From contig CBDDIF010000001.1 of assembly GCA_965228785.1 (NCBI GenBank), forward strand, positions 186,001 through 250,000: a stretch of 64,000 nucleotides of DNA, in the 5' to 3' direction. Each line of letters opens with the position of its first letter. Within the stretch, counting starts at the first letter, position 1. The DNA is from Hoeflea_A sp965228785 (lineage in GTDB: Bacteria > Pseudomonadota > Alphaproteobacteria > Rhizobiales > Rhizobiaceae). A model generated the notes under the pieces. The model made no database searches, was not told the origin of the DNA, and saw only the letters and a program-made list of their open reading frames with translations. The position numbers were made by a program, and so were the translations under genes. Shown here piece by piece: positions 15,740 to 22,904 of the stretch.

Positions 15740-16435
15740 TTAAACCCCGAGATACCGGGTCAGCTTCGCGGTATCCTCGCGCAGCTCGGCCGCGTCGACC
15801 GTTTCGACGTTACGGCCGTTCTCGATGAAGGCGACGCGGTCGGCGATGGAGAGCACGGCGTCGACACGCTGTTCGACCAGGACGATGGCGACGCCCTCGG
15901 CCTTCATCTGCACGATGACCTGGCGGATCTGGTCAATCATGGAGGGCTGCAGGCCCTCGGTTGGCTCGTCGAGCAGCAGCACCTGCGGTTCGATGCACAG
16001 GGCACGGGCGGTGGCGAGCATCTGCTGCTCGCCACCGGACAGGGTTTCGGCGCGCTGGGTGAGGCGCTCGCGAAGGCGCGGAAAAATGTCGAGCACGCGC
16101 TCGCGGACGTCGCTGCCGCCACCGCGGACCATCAGGCCGATTTCGAGATTTTCGGCGACCGTCAGTTCGGCAAACAGGCGGCGACCCTGAGGCACGTAGC
16201 CAACGCGCCGCTTCGGTACCTCGTCGGCCGGCAGGCTGCCGATATCCTCGCCGTCGAGGCGGATCGTGCCGGCCCGCAGGGGCAGCAGGCCCATGATCGC
16301 CTTCATGGTTGTGGTCTTGCCGGCGCCGTTGCGGCCGAGCAGGCAGAGGATTTCCCCCGGCTTCGCCTCCAGCGACAGGCCGAAGAGGACCTGGACGCGG
16401 TCATAGGCGACGTCGATACCCTGCACCTCAAGCAT
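15740..16435 (-). CDS. livF: Branched-chain amino acid-type ABC transporter ATPase LivF
   Basis: 231 residues from ATG 16433-16435. It contains Walker A GRNGAGKTT (34-42), VGYVPQGRRLFAELTVAENL (the LivF-specific Q-loop region), LSGGEQQMLATARAL, and LLLDEPTEGLQPSMI. Last gene of the livK-H-M-G-F operon; its start overlaps the end of livG by 8 bp. It energises the importer together with LivG at the cytoplasmic face. Confidence 0.94.
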   Translation of the reverse strand: MLEVQGIDVAYDRVQVLFGLSLEAKPGEILCLLGRNGAGKTTTMKAIMGLLPLRAGTIRLDGEDIGSLPADEVPKRRVGYVPQGRRLFAELTVAENLEIGLMVRGGGSDVRERVLDIFPRLRERLTQRAETLSGGEQQMLATARALCIEPQVLLLDEPTEGLQPSMIDQIRQVIVQMKAEGVAIVLVEQRVDAVLSIADRVAFIENGRNVETVDAAELREDTAKLTRYLGV

Positions 16436-17162
16436 CGGCGGCCGTCCCCGTTCCAAGATACGCCGCCTGGACCTCCGCGTTGGCGCGGACGTCCTCCGGG
16501 CTGCCTTCGGCAAGCACGCTGCCGTTGTTGAGCACGGTGATGGTGTCCGCGGTGTCCATGACCACGTCCATGTTGTGCTCGATCAGCAGGATCGTGGTTT
16601 CGCCTGCGAGGCTGCGGATCAGGCCCTTGAAGTCTTCCACTTCGCTTTCGGCCAAGCCTTGCGTCGGTTCGTCGAGGATCAGCAGACGTGGCTCCTGACC
16701 CAGGCCCATGGCGATCTCGAGCAGGCGCTGATGGCCATAGGCGAGGTCTCCGGCGGTCTGGTCCATCCGGTCGGCGAGACCGACGCGCGACAGTACCGTT
16801 CGGACACGAGTCTCGACGGCCTTTGCATCCCGAGCGGTGCGCCGAACCGCCAGGGCGACGTTTTCGTGCAGCGACAGCCGGGCGAAGATCGAGGTGATCT
16901 GGAACGTGTAGGCCATGCCAAGCGCGATGCGCTTGTGGGCCGGCAGGGGCGTGACGTCGGCGCCGTCGAACTCCACCATGCCGGCACTGGCCGGAATGCG
17001 GCCGCAGAGCAGGCCGACAAAGGTCGATTTGCCGGCACCGTTGGGGCCGATCAGCGCCCTCACCTCGCCCTCGGGCAGATCGAAATCGACATCGTCCACG
17101 GCCTTGAGGCCGCCAAAATGGCGCGACAGGCCGCGGGTCGACAGGAGCGTCACGGTAGCCAT
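16428..17162 (-). CDS. livG: Branched-chain amino acid-type ABC transporter ATPase LivG
   Basis: 244 residues from ATG 17160-17162. Walker A GPNGAGKST (39-47), YTFQITSIFARLSLHENVAL, the LivG-type signature LAYGHQRLLEIAMGL (in place of LSGGQ) and LILDEPTQGLAESEV identify it. The start overlaps the livM end by 13 bp. A much longer frame to 17351 lies within livM and is not used. Confidence 0.94.
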   Translation of the reverse strand: MATVTLLSTRGLSRHFGGLKAVDDVDFDLPEGEVRALIGPNGAGKSTFVGLLCGRIPASAGMVEFDGADVTPLPAHKRIALGMAYTFQITSIFARLSLHENVALAVRRTARDAKAVETRVRTVLSRVGLADRMDQTAGDLAYGHQRLLEIAMGLGQEPRLLILDEPTQGLAESEVEDFKGLIRSLAGETTILLIEHNMDVVMDTADTITVLNNGSVLAEGSPEDVRANAEVQAAYLGTGTAADA

Positions 17163-18094
17163 GGCAACGCCCGCCGTTTCAGTTCGCCCACGAGGCCCTG
17201 CTTGGCGAACAGTGTCAGCAGCACCAGCGTCAGGCCGGCGATCAGCATGTATGCGGTGGTCAACCCGCTGGTGAAGTCGATCAGGTAGAACATGAAGACA
17301 GTGCCGACCAGCGGACCGATGGTCGTGCCCGCGCCGCCGAGCAGCACCCACAGCAGCGGAAAGATCGAGTACTGCACCGAGGCGAAGGTGGCGCCGACAT
17401 AGCCGAACAGGAGCGCGTAGGCCGCGCCGGCGGCGCCCGACATGGTGCCCGACAGAATGACGGCAATCAGCTTGTGACGCAGCACATCGTAGCCGAGCAT
17501 GCGGGCCCGTTCCTCGTTTTCGCGGATGGCCACCAGCACCCGGCCAAAGGGCGCCTGGACGACGCGGGCGACGATAATCAGGCAGATCGAGAACAGGGTC
17601 AGGGCGGCAAAATAGCGGTTGCCCGGCGTCGTCAGGTCGATGCCGGCGATCATGCGTTCGGGCTGCTGGATGACGAAGCCCTCATCGCCGCGGGTGTATT
17701 CGCCGAAGAGCAGGATCGTCAGAAAACCGGCCTGGGCGAACATCAGCGTGACGATCATGAAGGCGACGCCCGTGGTGCGCAACGCCAGGAAGCCGATGAC
17801 GGCCGACACCAGCAGCGCCGAGAGGATGCCGGCGACAATCGCCGGCGAGGCGGAGAGATCAAGCTGGGTCATGGCAAGGCCAAGACCGTACATGCCGGCG
17901 GCGAAGAACAGGGCGTGGCCGAGGCTGAGCAGGCCCGTGTAGCCGAACAGCAGGTTGTAGCCCATGGCATAGACGGCCAGCACCATGATGCGCGCCAGGT
18001 TGCCGTGATGGTAGGCGGGCAGCACGAATTGCAGGACGAAGAGCAGGGCGATAACGCCGCCATGCAACAGGACGGAGCGGGCGGTCGTGCTCAT
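17150..18094 (-). CDS. livM: Branched-chain amino acid-type ABC permease LivM
   Basis: 314 residues with about nine hydrophobic segments. The cytoplasmic loop FGRVLVAIRENEERARMLGYD (about 200-220), which contacts the ATPase, is diagnostic of LivM. The early AVYAMGYNLLFGYTGLLSLG segment is equally typical. ATG 18092-18094 overlaps the livH stop in an ATGA junction. Inner-membrane translocation subunit. Confidence 0.94.
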   Translation of the reverse strand: MSTTARSVLLHGGVIALLFVLQFVLPAYHHGNLARIMVLAVYAMGYNLLFGYTGLLSLGHALFFAAGMYGLGLAMTQLDLSASPAIVAGILSALLVSAVIGFLALRTTGVAFMIVTLMFAQAGFLTILLFGEYTRGDEGFVIQQPERMIAGIDLTTPGNRYFAALTLFSICLIIVARVVQAPFGRVLVAIRENEERARMLGYDVLRHKLIAVILSGTMSGAAGAAYALLFGYVGATFASVQYSIFPLLWVLLGGAGTTIGPLVGTVFMFYLIDFTSGLTTAYMLIAGLTLVLLTLFAKQGLVGELKRRALPWLP

Positions 18095-18972
18095 ACGGCG
18101 CGCTTCCCGAACAGACCCATCGGCCGGAAGATCAGCACGAAGGCGACAAGGAGCGTGGCGATGATCTTGGCCAGCGTCGGCGAAAAGAAGACCGAGATGA
18201 TGCCGTCGCTCATGCCGATGAAAACGGCGGCGACGACGGTACCGGCAATGCTGCCGAGACCGCCGATGATGACGACGATGAAGGACAGGAGCAGCGGGTC
18301 GGCACCCATCAGGTAGTGGGCCTGCTGGATCGGCACGACCAGAACGGCGGCGAGGGCCGCGAGCCCCGCGCCAAGGCCGAAGACCAGGGCGTAGACCCGG
18401 TCGACCTTGATACCGAAGGCCGTGGCCATTTCGGAATCAAGCTGGCTGGCGCGCAGGATCAGGCCGAGCCGGGTCTTGGTCAGCATCACCCAGACGCCGA
18501 GCAGGATGGCGATCGCCGCGCCGATGACGAAGAACTTGTAGGTCGAATAGCCGAACCAGGGGAAATAGTAGCGGTAGTTGAAGGGGGCCTCGACGGGCCG
18601 GGCATCCGGGCCGTAGGTCATCAGCACGGTCTGTTGGATGATGTAGAGCAAACCAATAGTGGCGACGATGGTGGTCTCGGGGTCGTAATTGAGCCGCTTG
18701 AGCACGACAAAGTCGGCCGTCGCGGCGATCACCGCTGCAATCAATGGTGCGCAGACCAGCGCGACCATGAAGCCGAGCGCCGGATGGGCGCCGACCAGCG
18801 TGGCAAACCACCAGGCAAGCACTGCGCCGAGCATGAAGAACTCGCCGTGGGCCACATTGACGACGCGCATGACGCCGAAGACCAGGCTTAGCCCAACCGC
18901 GGTGAGCGCCAGCACGGCGGCAGCCACGGCCCCCTCGAGTGAGGCCAGCAGGAGATAGGGTCCGAGATCCAT
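18091..18972 (-). CDS. livH: Branched-chain amino acid-type ABC permease LivH
   Basis: 293 residues, about eight helices. LSLVFGVMRVVNVAHGEFFM near the N-terminus and RASQLDSEMATAFGIKVDRV (the ATPase-contacting loop) identify LivH. It is separated from livK by 189 bp holding a block of interleaved inverted repeats, while all downstream liv genes overlap. The start is ATG 18970-18972. Confidence 0.94.
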   Translation of the reverse strand: MDLGPYLLLASLEGAVAAAVLALTAVGLSLVFGVMRVVNVAHGEFFMLGAVLAWWFATLVGAHPALGFMVALVCAPLIAAVIAATADFVVLKRLNYDPETTIVATIGLLYIIQQTVLMTYGPDARPVEAPFNYRYYFPWFGYSTYKFFVIGAAIAILLGVWVMLTKTRLGLILRASQLDSEMATAFGIKVDRVYALVFGLGAGLAALAAVLVVPIQQAHYLMGADPLLLSFIVVIIGGLGSIAGTVVAAVFIGMSDGIISVFFSPTLAKIIATLLVAFVLIFRPMGLFGKRAV

Positions 18973-19026
18973 GAGCGCCGCTGAGTTAGTTTGGTGACGG
19001 TTGTTGTTGGCGAGGCCGTGCAGGGA

Positions 19027-19122
19027 AAAACGGTGACAGTTTACTTAATTCATTTCCGAGCTGTGCCTCAATCAAAAGCGGTGCCAGAATCAAGTAAACT
19101 GTCACCGCTTTTCTGGCACCGC
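19027..19122. repeat. Interleaved inverted repeats (REP/BIME-like) between livK and livH
   Basis: Two perfect inverted repeats are interleaved. Repeat A is 16 bp (19031-19046 with 19092-19107, arm CGGTGACAGTTTACTT). Repeat B is 12 bp (19078-19089 with 19111-19122, arm GCGGTGCCAGAA). The order is A-B-A'-B', so the RNA could form one of two hairpins or a pseudoknot. A partial third copy, CTGTCACC, lies at 19144-19151. Size and design resemble RAYT-associated REP/BIME elements, but no transposase gene is in the window. Being between the binding-protein and permease genes, it may also tune their mRNA ratio. Confidence 0.6.
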
Positions 19123-19161
19123 ATCGGTTGGGAACCGAGACAGCTGTCACCAGGATTCGGA

Positions 19162-20466
19162 TTACAACGACTGCTTCGTGTAGTCCGTCTCGTCCGGATA
19201 GAAGGTATCCTCGATCGAGGTGGTGTGGGCCAGATCGAGCCGGCCGTCCTTGACCTGCGAGATGTATTGATGGCCGAAGACCTGGTGGGTCTTGCCATTG
19301 AACTTCTTGGCGCCCTGCGGATGGGCATTCGAATGCGGCATGTCGGTCATGGCCTCGACCGCCTCGATCAGGTTGCCGCGGTCCTGCGGACCCTTGTAGT
19401 CGGCGGCCTCCATGCCGTCCTTGATGACGTGCAGGGTTTCCCAGCAGCCGAACATGTGGGCATAGGTGGAGACGTCCTTCGAATCGGAGACCGACGCACC
19501 GTTGTCATCGACGCCGACGGCGGCGCGGTAGGCCTTGTCGTATTCCGACTGGTCGGCCTGGGCGTAGCGCGGATTGCCTTCCCAGAAATAGGAGCCTTCG
19601 AGGAATTCGAGACCCGGGCTGGCCAGATCGACCGCTTCGAGGCTGTCGATGAAGCCAAAGATTTCCGGCTTGTTCGGACCGTAGAACTCGCCCATTTCCT
19701 TGACGAAGGTCAGCACCGCGGGACCGACCATGACGTGATAGATGACGTCGGTGTCGCGCGGGATCTTCGGGAAGTACTTTGTGAACGAGGTCTCGGTCGG
19801 CGGAATGGCGATCTTCTCAATGACCGTGCCACCCTGCTTTTCGAGCGCTGCTGAGAAATAGTCGCGGTGGTCGTGGCCGAAGGCGAAGTCGGGGAAGATC
19901 ATGGTGACCTTCTTGCCGAGGTTGCTCGACACGAACGGCGCCATGGCCTCGACCTGGCTCTTCACATCGGTGATGCCGGGCTGGAGCGTATAGCGGTTGA
20001 GCATGCCGCTGGCCACGTGATGGCCTTCGGAAACGACAAAGTATGGCAGCTTCAATTCGCCGGCGCGCGGCGCCGAGCCAATGACAACATGGCTGAACAG
20101 GGTGCCGTAACCGACATCGCAATTGTGCTGGTTGGCGAATTTCTCAAGCACTTCGGCGCCGCGTTTCGGATCGGTGCCATCGTCCTCGGCAATGATCTCA
20201 AGCGGCCGGCCGTTGATGCCACCGGCATCGTTGATGGCCTTGGCGGCGGCCTGCGTGGTGCGGTCGTACCAGCGGCCGTAAGCCGCGCCGATGCCGGTGC
20301 GGTGGACCTGGAATCCGACGCGGACCGGTTCGGAGGACTGCGCCTGGGCATAGCGTACGAAGCCCGGCATCGTGGCGCCGGCGGCGGCAACCCCGGCCCC
20401 GGCAGCCAGCGTCTTGATGGCATTCCGGCGGGTCACCAAAGCGGGTGACTTTTTGATAATCGGCAT
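19162..20466 (-). CDS. Liv-type ABC transporter substrate-binding protein
   Basis: 434 residues. The signal sequence includes TRRNAIKTLAAGAGVAAAGA, a twin-arginine-like motif, with cleavage probably after AQA near 43. The mature protein is a type I periplasmic binding protein (Peripla_BP_6): VRVGFQVHRTGIGAAYGRWY, AINDAGGINGRPLEIIAEDD, GYGTLFSHVVIG and TMIFPDFAFGHDHRDYF. It delivers ligand to LivHMGF. The family also includes amide and urea binders, and co-regulation with hyuAB (shared promoter motif) hints at a hydantoin-, oxoproline- or amide-type ligand. GGGAG lies 9 bp before ATG 20464-20466. Confidence 0.9.
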   Translation of the reverse strand: MPIIKKSPALVTRRNAIKTLAAGAGVAAAGATMPGFVRYAQAQSSEPVRVGFQVHRTGIGAAYGRWYDRTTQAAAKAINDAGGINGRPLEIIAEDDGTDPKRGAEVLEKFANQHNCDVGYGTLFSHVVIGSAPRAGELKLPYFVVSEGHHVASGMLNRYTLQPGITDVKSQVEAMAPFVSSNLGKKVTMIFPDFAFGHDHRDYFSAALEKQGGTVIEKIAIPPTETSFTKYFPKIPRDTDVIYHVMVGPAVLTFVKEMGEFYGPNKPEIFGFIDSLEAVDLASPGLEFLEGSYFWEGNPRYAQADQSEYDKAYRAAVGVDDNGASVSDSKDVSTYAHMFGCWETLHVIKDGMEAADYKGPQDRGNLIEAVEAMTDMPHSNAHPQGAKKFNGKTHQVFGHQYISQVKDGRLDLAHTTSIEDTFYPDETDYTKQSL

Positions 20467-20516
20467 GATTGTGCTCCCGTTCGGCTGTTATGCGGCGCCT
20501 TTTCCGGCGCTCGATA

Positions 20517-20538
20517 TTTATATGCATACAAACAAATT
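20517..20538 (-). promoter_or_regulatory. Operator-like motif upstream of livK, shared with hyuA
   Basis: TACAAACAAATT (20527-20538) is identical to 22875-22886 in the hyuA promoter. The right arm ACAAACAAA (20528-20536) faces a left arm at 20517-20525 that matches the inverted sequence at six of nine positions, an imperfect palindrome with a 2-bp centre. It lies 51-72 bp upstream of the livK start, a typical promoter-proximal operator position. Confidence 0.6.
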
Positions 20539-20561
20539 GTTCCCCCATAAGCGGGGTGGCG

Positions 20562-21971
20562 TCAAGCCCCCTTGGGCGCCGCCAGGAGCCACAGGCCGAG
20601 AAACGTATAGAGGATCATGAAGGCGGCGAGCGGTATCTGGCTCAGCAAAGCCGGCCGGTTTTCACCGTAAAGACGCAGTGACATGGCATGGGCTGCGAGG
20701 ATCGCCAGTACATGGCCGATCACCACCGCGCCGGCCTGGGTCAGGAAGATGACACGCACCGTATCCTGGGTGTTGAAGAAGCCGGTGGTGACATAATAGG
20801 TGCCGAGACCGAGATAGTCCGCACCGGTGGCAAACGGATCGCTCGCGGCGGCCAGAGCGTATTGTCCGTTGACCAGGAAGACTGTGAAATAGTGGGCGAT
20901 GTGGTAGCCCAGCGCGATCGGCAGGATGGAGAGCGCCAGCAGGCCGAAGGCCGTGGCGTAGCCGGGAGGCTTGAACGATCCGCCGAATTGTCGGGCCAGG
21001 ATATCGCCGAGCCACACCAGGGCTGCAAAGGCCACGACCAGCAACACATTTGCGATCAGCAGGCCGCCGACGGTCTCCGTGACAATCGCCGAGCGGCCGG
21101 GAAAGGCCAGCGGATTGATGTCGATCAGAGCCAGCCACCAGAAAGTCTCGTTGAGCCCGTCGAAGCTGCCGGTGCCGAGGATAATCAGCACGAAAATGCC
21201 ACCGCTGATCGTCAGCGGCTCAAGTTTCAGCAACTGCCAGCCGAACAGTCCGGCACGGCTTTCGTCGCGACCAAAGCGGACAAGCGACAGCGTGGCGAAA
21301 TGGTGCATCAGGAGCGATATGAACTCGCCGCGCTTCAGCCAGTTGTCGCCGAACAGCGCCATGCCGGCAAAGCCGTAGAGCCAGTAGAGCGCGACGAAGA
21401 CCGCCAGTCGCGCCGGGTCGTCAGGCGCCGGATCGGCGAGCGCGAAGGCTGAGAAAGCAAGGATCGCGACGATCGCAGGCCAGGTGCCGAAACTGTCCGG
21501 CAGGCGGAGGGGTGAAGTGCGGTCACCCGGGCCCAAGACCAGCCGTGCCGGACCCGACCACGGATTGATCCAGCGCCACAGATCGCCGACCAGCGCCTGC
21601 AGGATCACCAGGATTACCCAGAACACCGTCCAGACGAAGAGTGGCAGCGGATTGGCCAACGGATCGCGCGATCCGGCAAGGCCGATATAGAGGAGCCAGC
21701 AAAGCACCAGGAATGCGAGGCAACTGGTGGCCGCTTCCCAATGCGGCATGGGCAGGCGCGGCAGCCGTGCCGAAGCAAATATCTTCTCGCCGATATGGCC
21801 CGGAGTAACGGCCAGTGCCACCGCCGTGAGCGCCACGACCCAGATGCCTGAGGTGATGTAGACATCGGTTGGCAGAAGCAGCACGAAGCCCTGCTGGGCG
21901 ACATGTGCCGCGGCGGGCCAGGCGGTCAGGCCGACGGCGAGCGTCAGGAGGAGTTGGGACGGGCGGCGCAA
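20562..21971 (-). CDS. Polytopic membrane protein, possibly fenitrothion-hydrolase-like (FedB family)
   Basis: 469 residues with a likely signal peptide (MRRPSQLLLTLAVGLTAWPA) and about eleven to twelve helices. VLQALVGDLWRWINPWSGP-like sequence (LQALVGDLWRWINPWSGP near 125-142) and LGYHIAHYF with two histidines near 350 resemble integral membrane proteins annotated as fenitrothion hydrolase; this is a memory match and function in this organism is open. The start is an inferred TTG at 21969-21971, because no in-frame ATG precedes the signal sequence. It is divergent from the PCuAC-like gene across 69 bp. Confidence 0.6.
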   Translation of the reverse strand: MRRPSQLLLTLAVGLTAWPAAAHVAQQGFVLLLPTDVYITSGIWVVALTAVALAVTPGHIGEKIFASARLPRLPMPHWEAATSCLAFLVLCWLLYIGLAGSRDPLANPLPLFVWTVFWVILVILQALVGDLWRWINPWSGPARLVLGPGDRTSPLRLPDSFGTWPAIVAILAFSAFALADPAPDDPARLAVFVALYWLYGFAGMALFGDNWLKRGEFISLLMHHFATLSLVRFGRDESRAGLFGWQLLKLEPLTISGGIFVLIILGTGSFDGLNETFWWLALIDINPLAFPGRSAIVTETVGGLLIANVLLVVAFAALVWLGDILARQFGGSFKPPGYATAFGLLALSILPIALGYHIAHYFTVFLVNGQYALAAASDPFATGADYLGLGTYYVTTGFFNTQDTVRVIFLTQAGAVVIGHVLAILAAHAMSLRLYGENRPALLSQIPLAAFMILYTFLGLWLLAAPKGA

Positions 21972-21980
21972 GGAAGCGTG

Positions 21981-22009
21981 TTGACCTGGTTTGGCGGATG
22001 CAACATGTT
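21981..22009 (+). promoter_or_regulatory. Possible promoter of the PCuAC-like gene
   Basis: TTGACC (21981-21986) and CATGTT (22004-22009) are separated by 17 bp, 31 bp before ATG 22041. The -35 is good and the -10 matches only three of six positions. Confidence 0.3.
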
Positions 22010-22040
22010 TTCATGGAATCACGATTTCGGGTCCGGCACA

Positions 22041-22838
22041 ATGACTTACCTGCGTCCTCTGATCGTTCTGGCGGTGCTCGCCGTTGTCGGCTGGGCAGGC
22101 CTTCGGCTGTTCGACCCGTTCGGTCAGCCCCTTTTGCTGCAGAGCGTGCAGGCGGCGCCGCTCGAGGATGGAAGCGATGGATCGTTGGCGCTGTTCCTCA
22201 CCATCGACAATCGCGGCGGGCCGGATCGGCTGATCGCCGCGACCGCGAGCGATGCCTCGGAAACGGAGCTCTATGCGCCTGAGTCTGACGGCACGATCCC
22301 GCTGCCGGGGGCTAGCACCCCGCTGCTTGCGTCCGACGGCGCCCATATCGTCCTGCGCGGCGTCGAAGGGCCGCTCGATGACGGCCGGCTGTTTCCGGTG
22401 TCTCTGACCTTTGAAAAAGCCGGGACGGTAACCGCTCGGGCGCGGCTTGCCGCTCCGGTATCGCAAGGTGATGCAACCCAAAGCGGGCTGTTCGGACTCG
22501 GCGACATCTGCCGGGTCGAAGAGGGCGAACCGGCGCCGGCGATCTCGCTGCGCACCGAAGCCCGACCGGACGGCGCCGGCTGGCGCGTTATTGTCGACGC
22601 CGAGGAATTCTCGTTTTCCAAGGAAGGCGCGGACAAAGAGCACATTCCGGGTGTCGGCCACGGGCACCTCTATGTCAGCGGACTGAAGCTCGGCCGGCTC
22701 TACGGCCCACAGGCCGATATCGGACCACTGCCGCCCGGCGAGCACACGGTGCGTGTCACCCTCAACACCAACGACCACCGCGCCTATGTGGTCGACGACG
22801 AGCCGGTGACGGCCGAGGCGACCATCGTCGCGAAGTGA
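22041..22838 (+). CDS. Membrane-anchored protein with degenerate PCuAC domain and a GHGHLYV domain
   Basis: 265 residues. A single N-terminal helix (about 5-22) anchors the protein outside the cytoplasm. Residues about 32-135 follow the copper chaperone PCu(A)C pattern (LALFLTIDNRGGPDRLIAAT, SETELYAPES, HIVLRGVEGPLDDGR, LFPVSLTFEKAGTVT). The usual His/Met copper ligands are largely replaced: ELY where ELH is expected and HIVLRGV where HxMLMxL is expected. The C-terminal domain has HIPGVGHGHLYVSGLKLGRL and LPPGEHTVRVTLNTNDHRAY, a His-rich motif seen in other exported proteins of unknown role. ATG 22041 fits the anchor best; 22005 is an alternative. Confidence 0.65.
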   Translation: MTYLRPLIVLAVLAVVGWAGLRLFDPFGQPLLLQSVQAAPLEDGSDGSLALFLTIDNRGGPDRLIAATASDASETELYAPESDGTIPLPGASTPLLASDGAHIVLRGVEGPLDDGRLFPVSLTFEKAGTVTARARLAAPVSQGDATQSGLFGLGDICRVEEGEPAPAISLRTEARPDGAGWRVIVDAEEFSFSKEGADKEHIPGVGHGHLYVSGLKLGRLYGPQADIGPLPPGEHTVRVTLNTNDHRAYVVDDEPVTAEATIVAK

Positions 22839-22864
22839 CGGGTCGTTTGACACGACCGTGCGAT

Positions 22865-22886
22865 TTTGTTTGTGTACAAACAAATT
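22865..22886 (+). promoter_or_regulatory. 20-bp palindromic operator upstream of hyuA
   Basis: TTTGTTTGT (22865-22873) and ACAAACAAA (22876-22884) form a perfect palindrome around GT. The right side TACAAACAAATT (22875-22886) is identical to the livK promoter motif at 20527-20538. It is 20 bp upstream of the hyuA start codon, consistent with a repressor site. TTGTxxACAA-type centres are common for GntR-family regulators, but no adjacent regulator gene exists. Confidence 0.7.
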
Positions 22887-22904
22887 TTGACGACAGGTGC
22901 ATGA

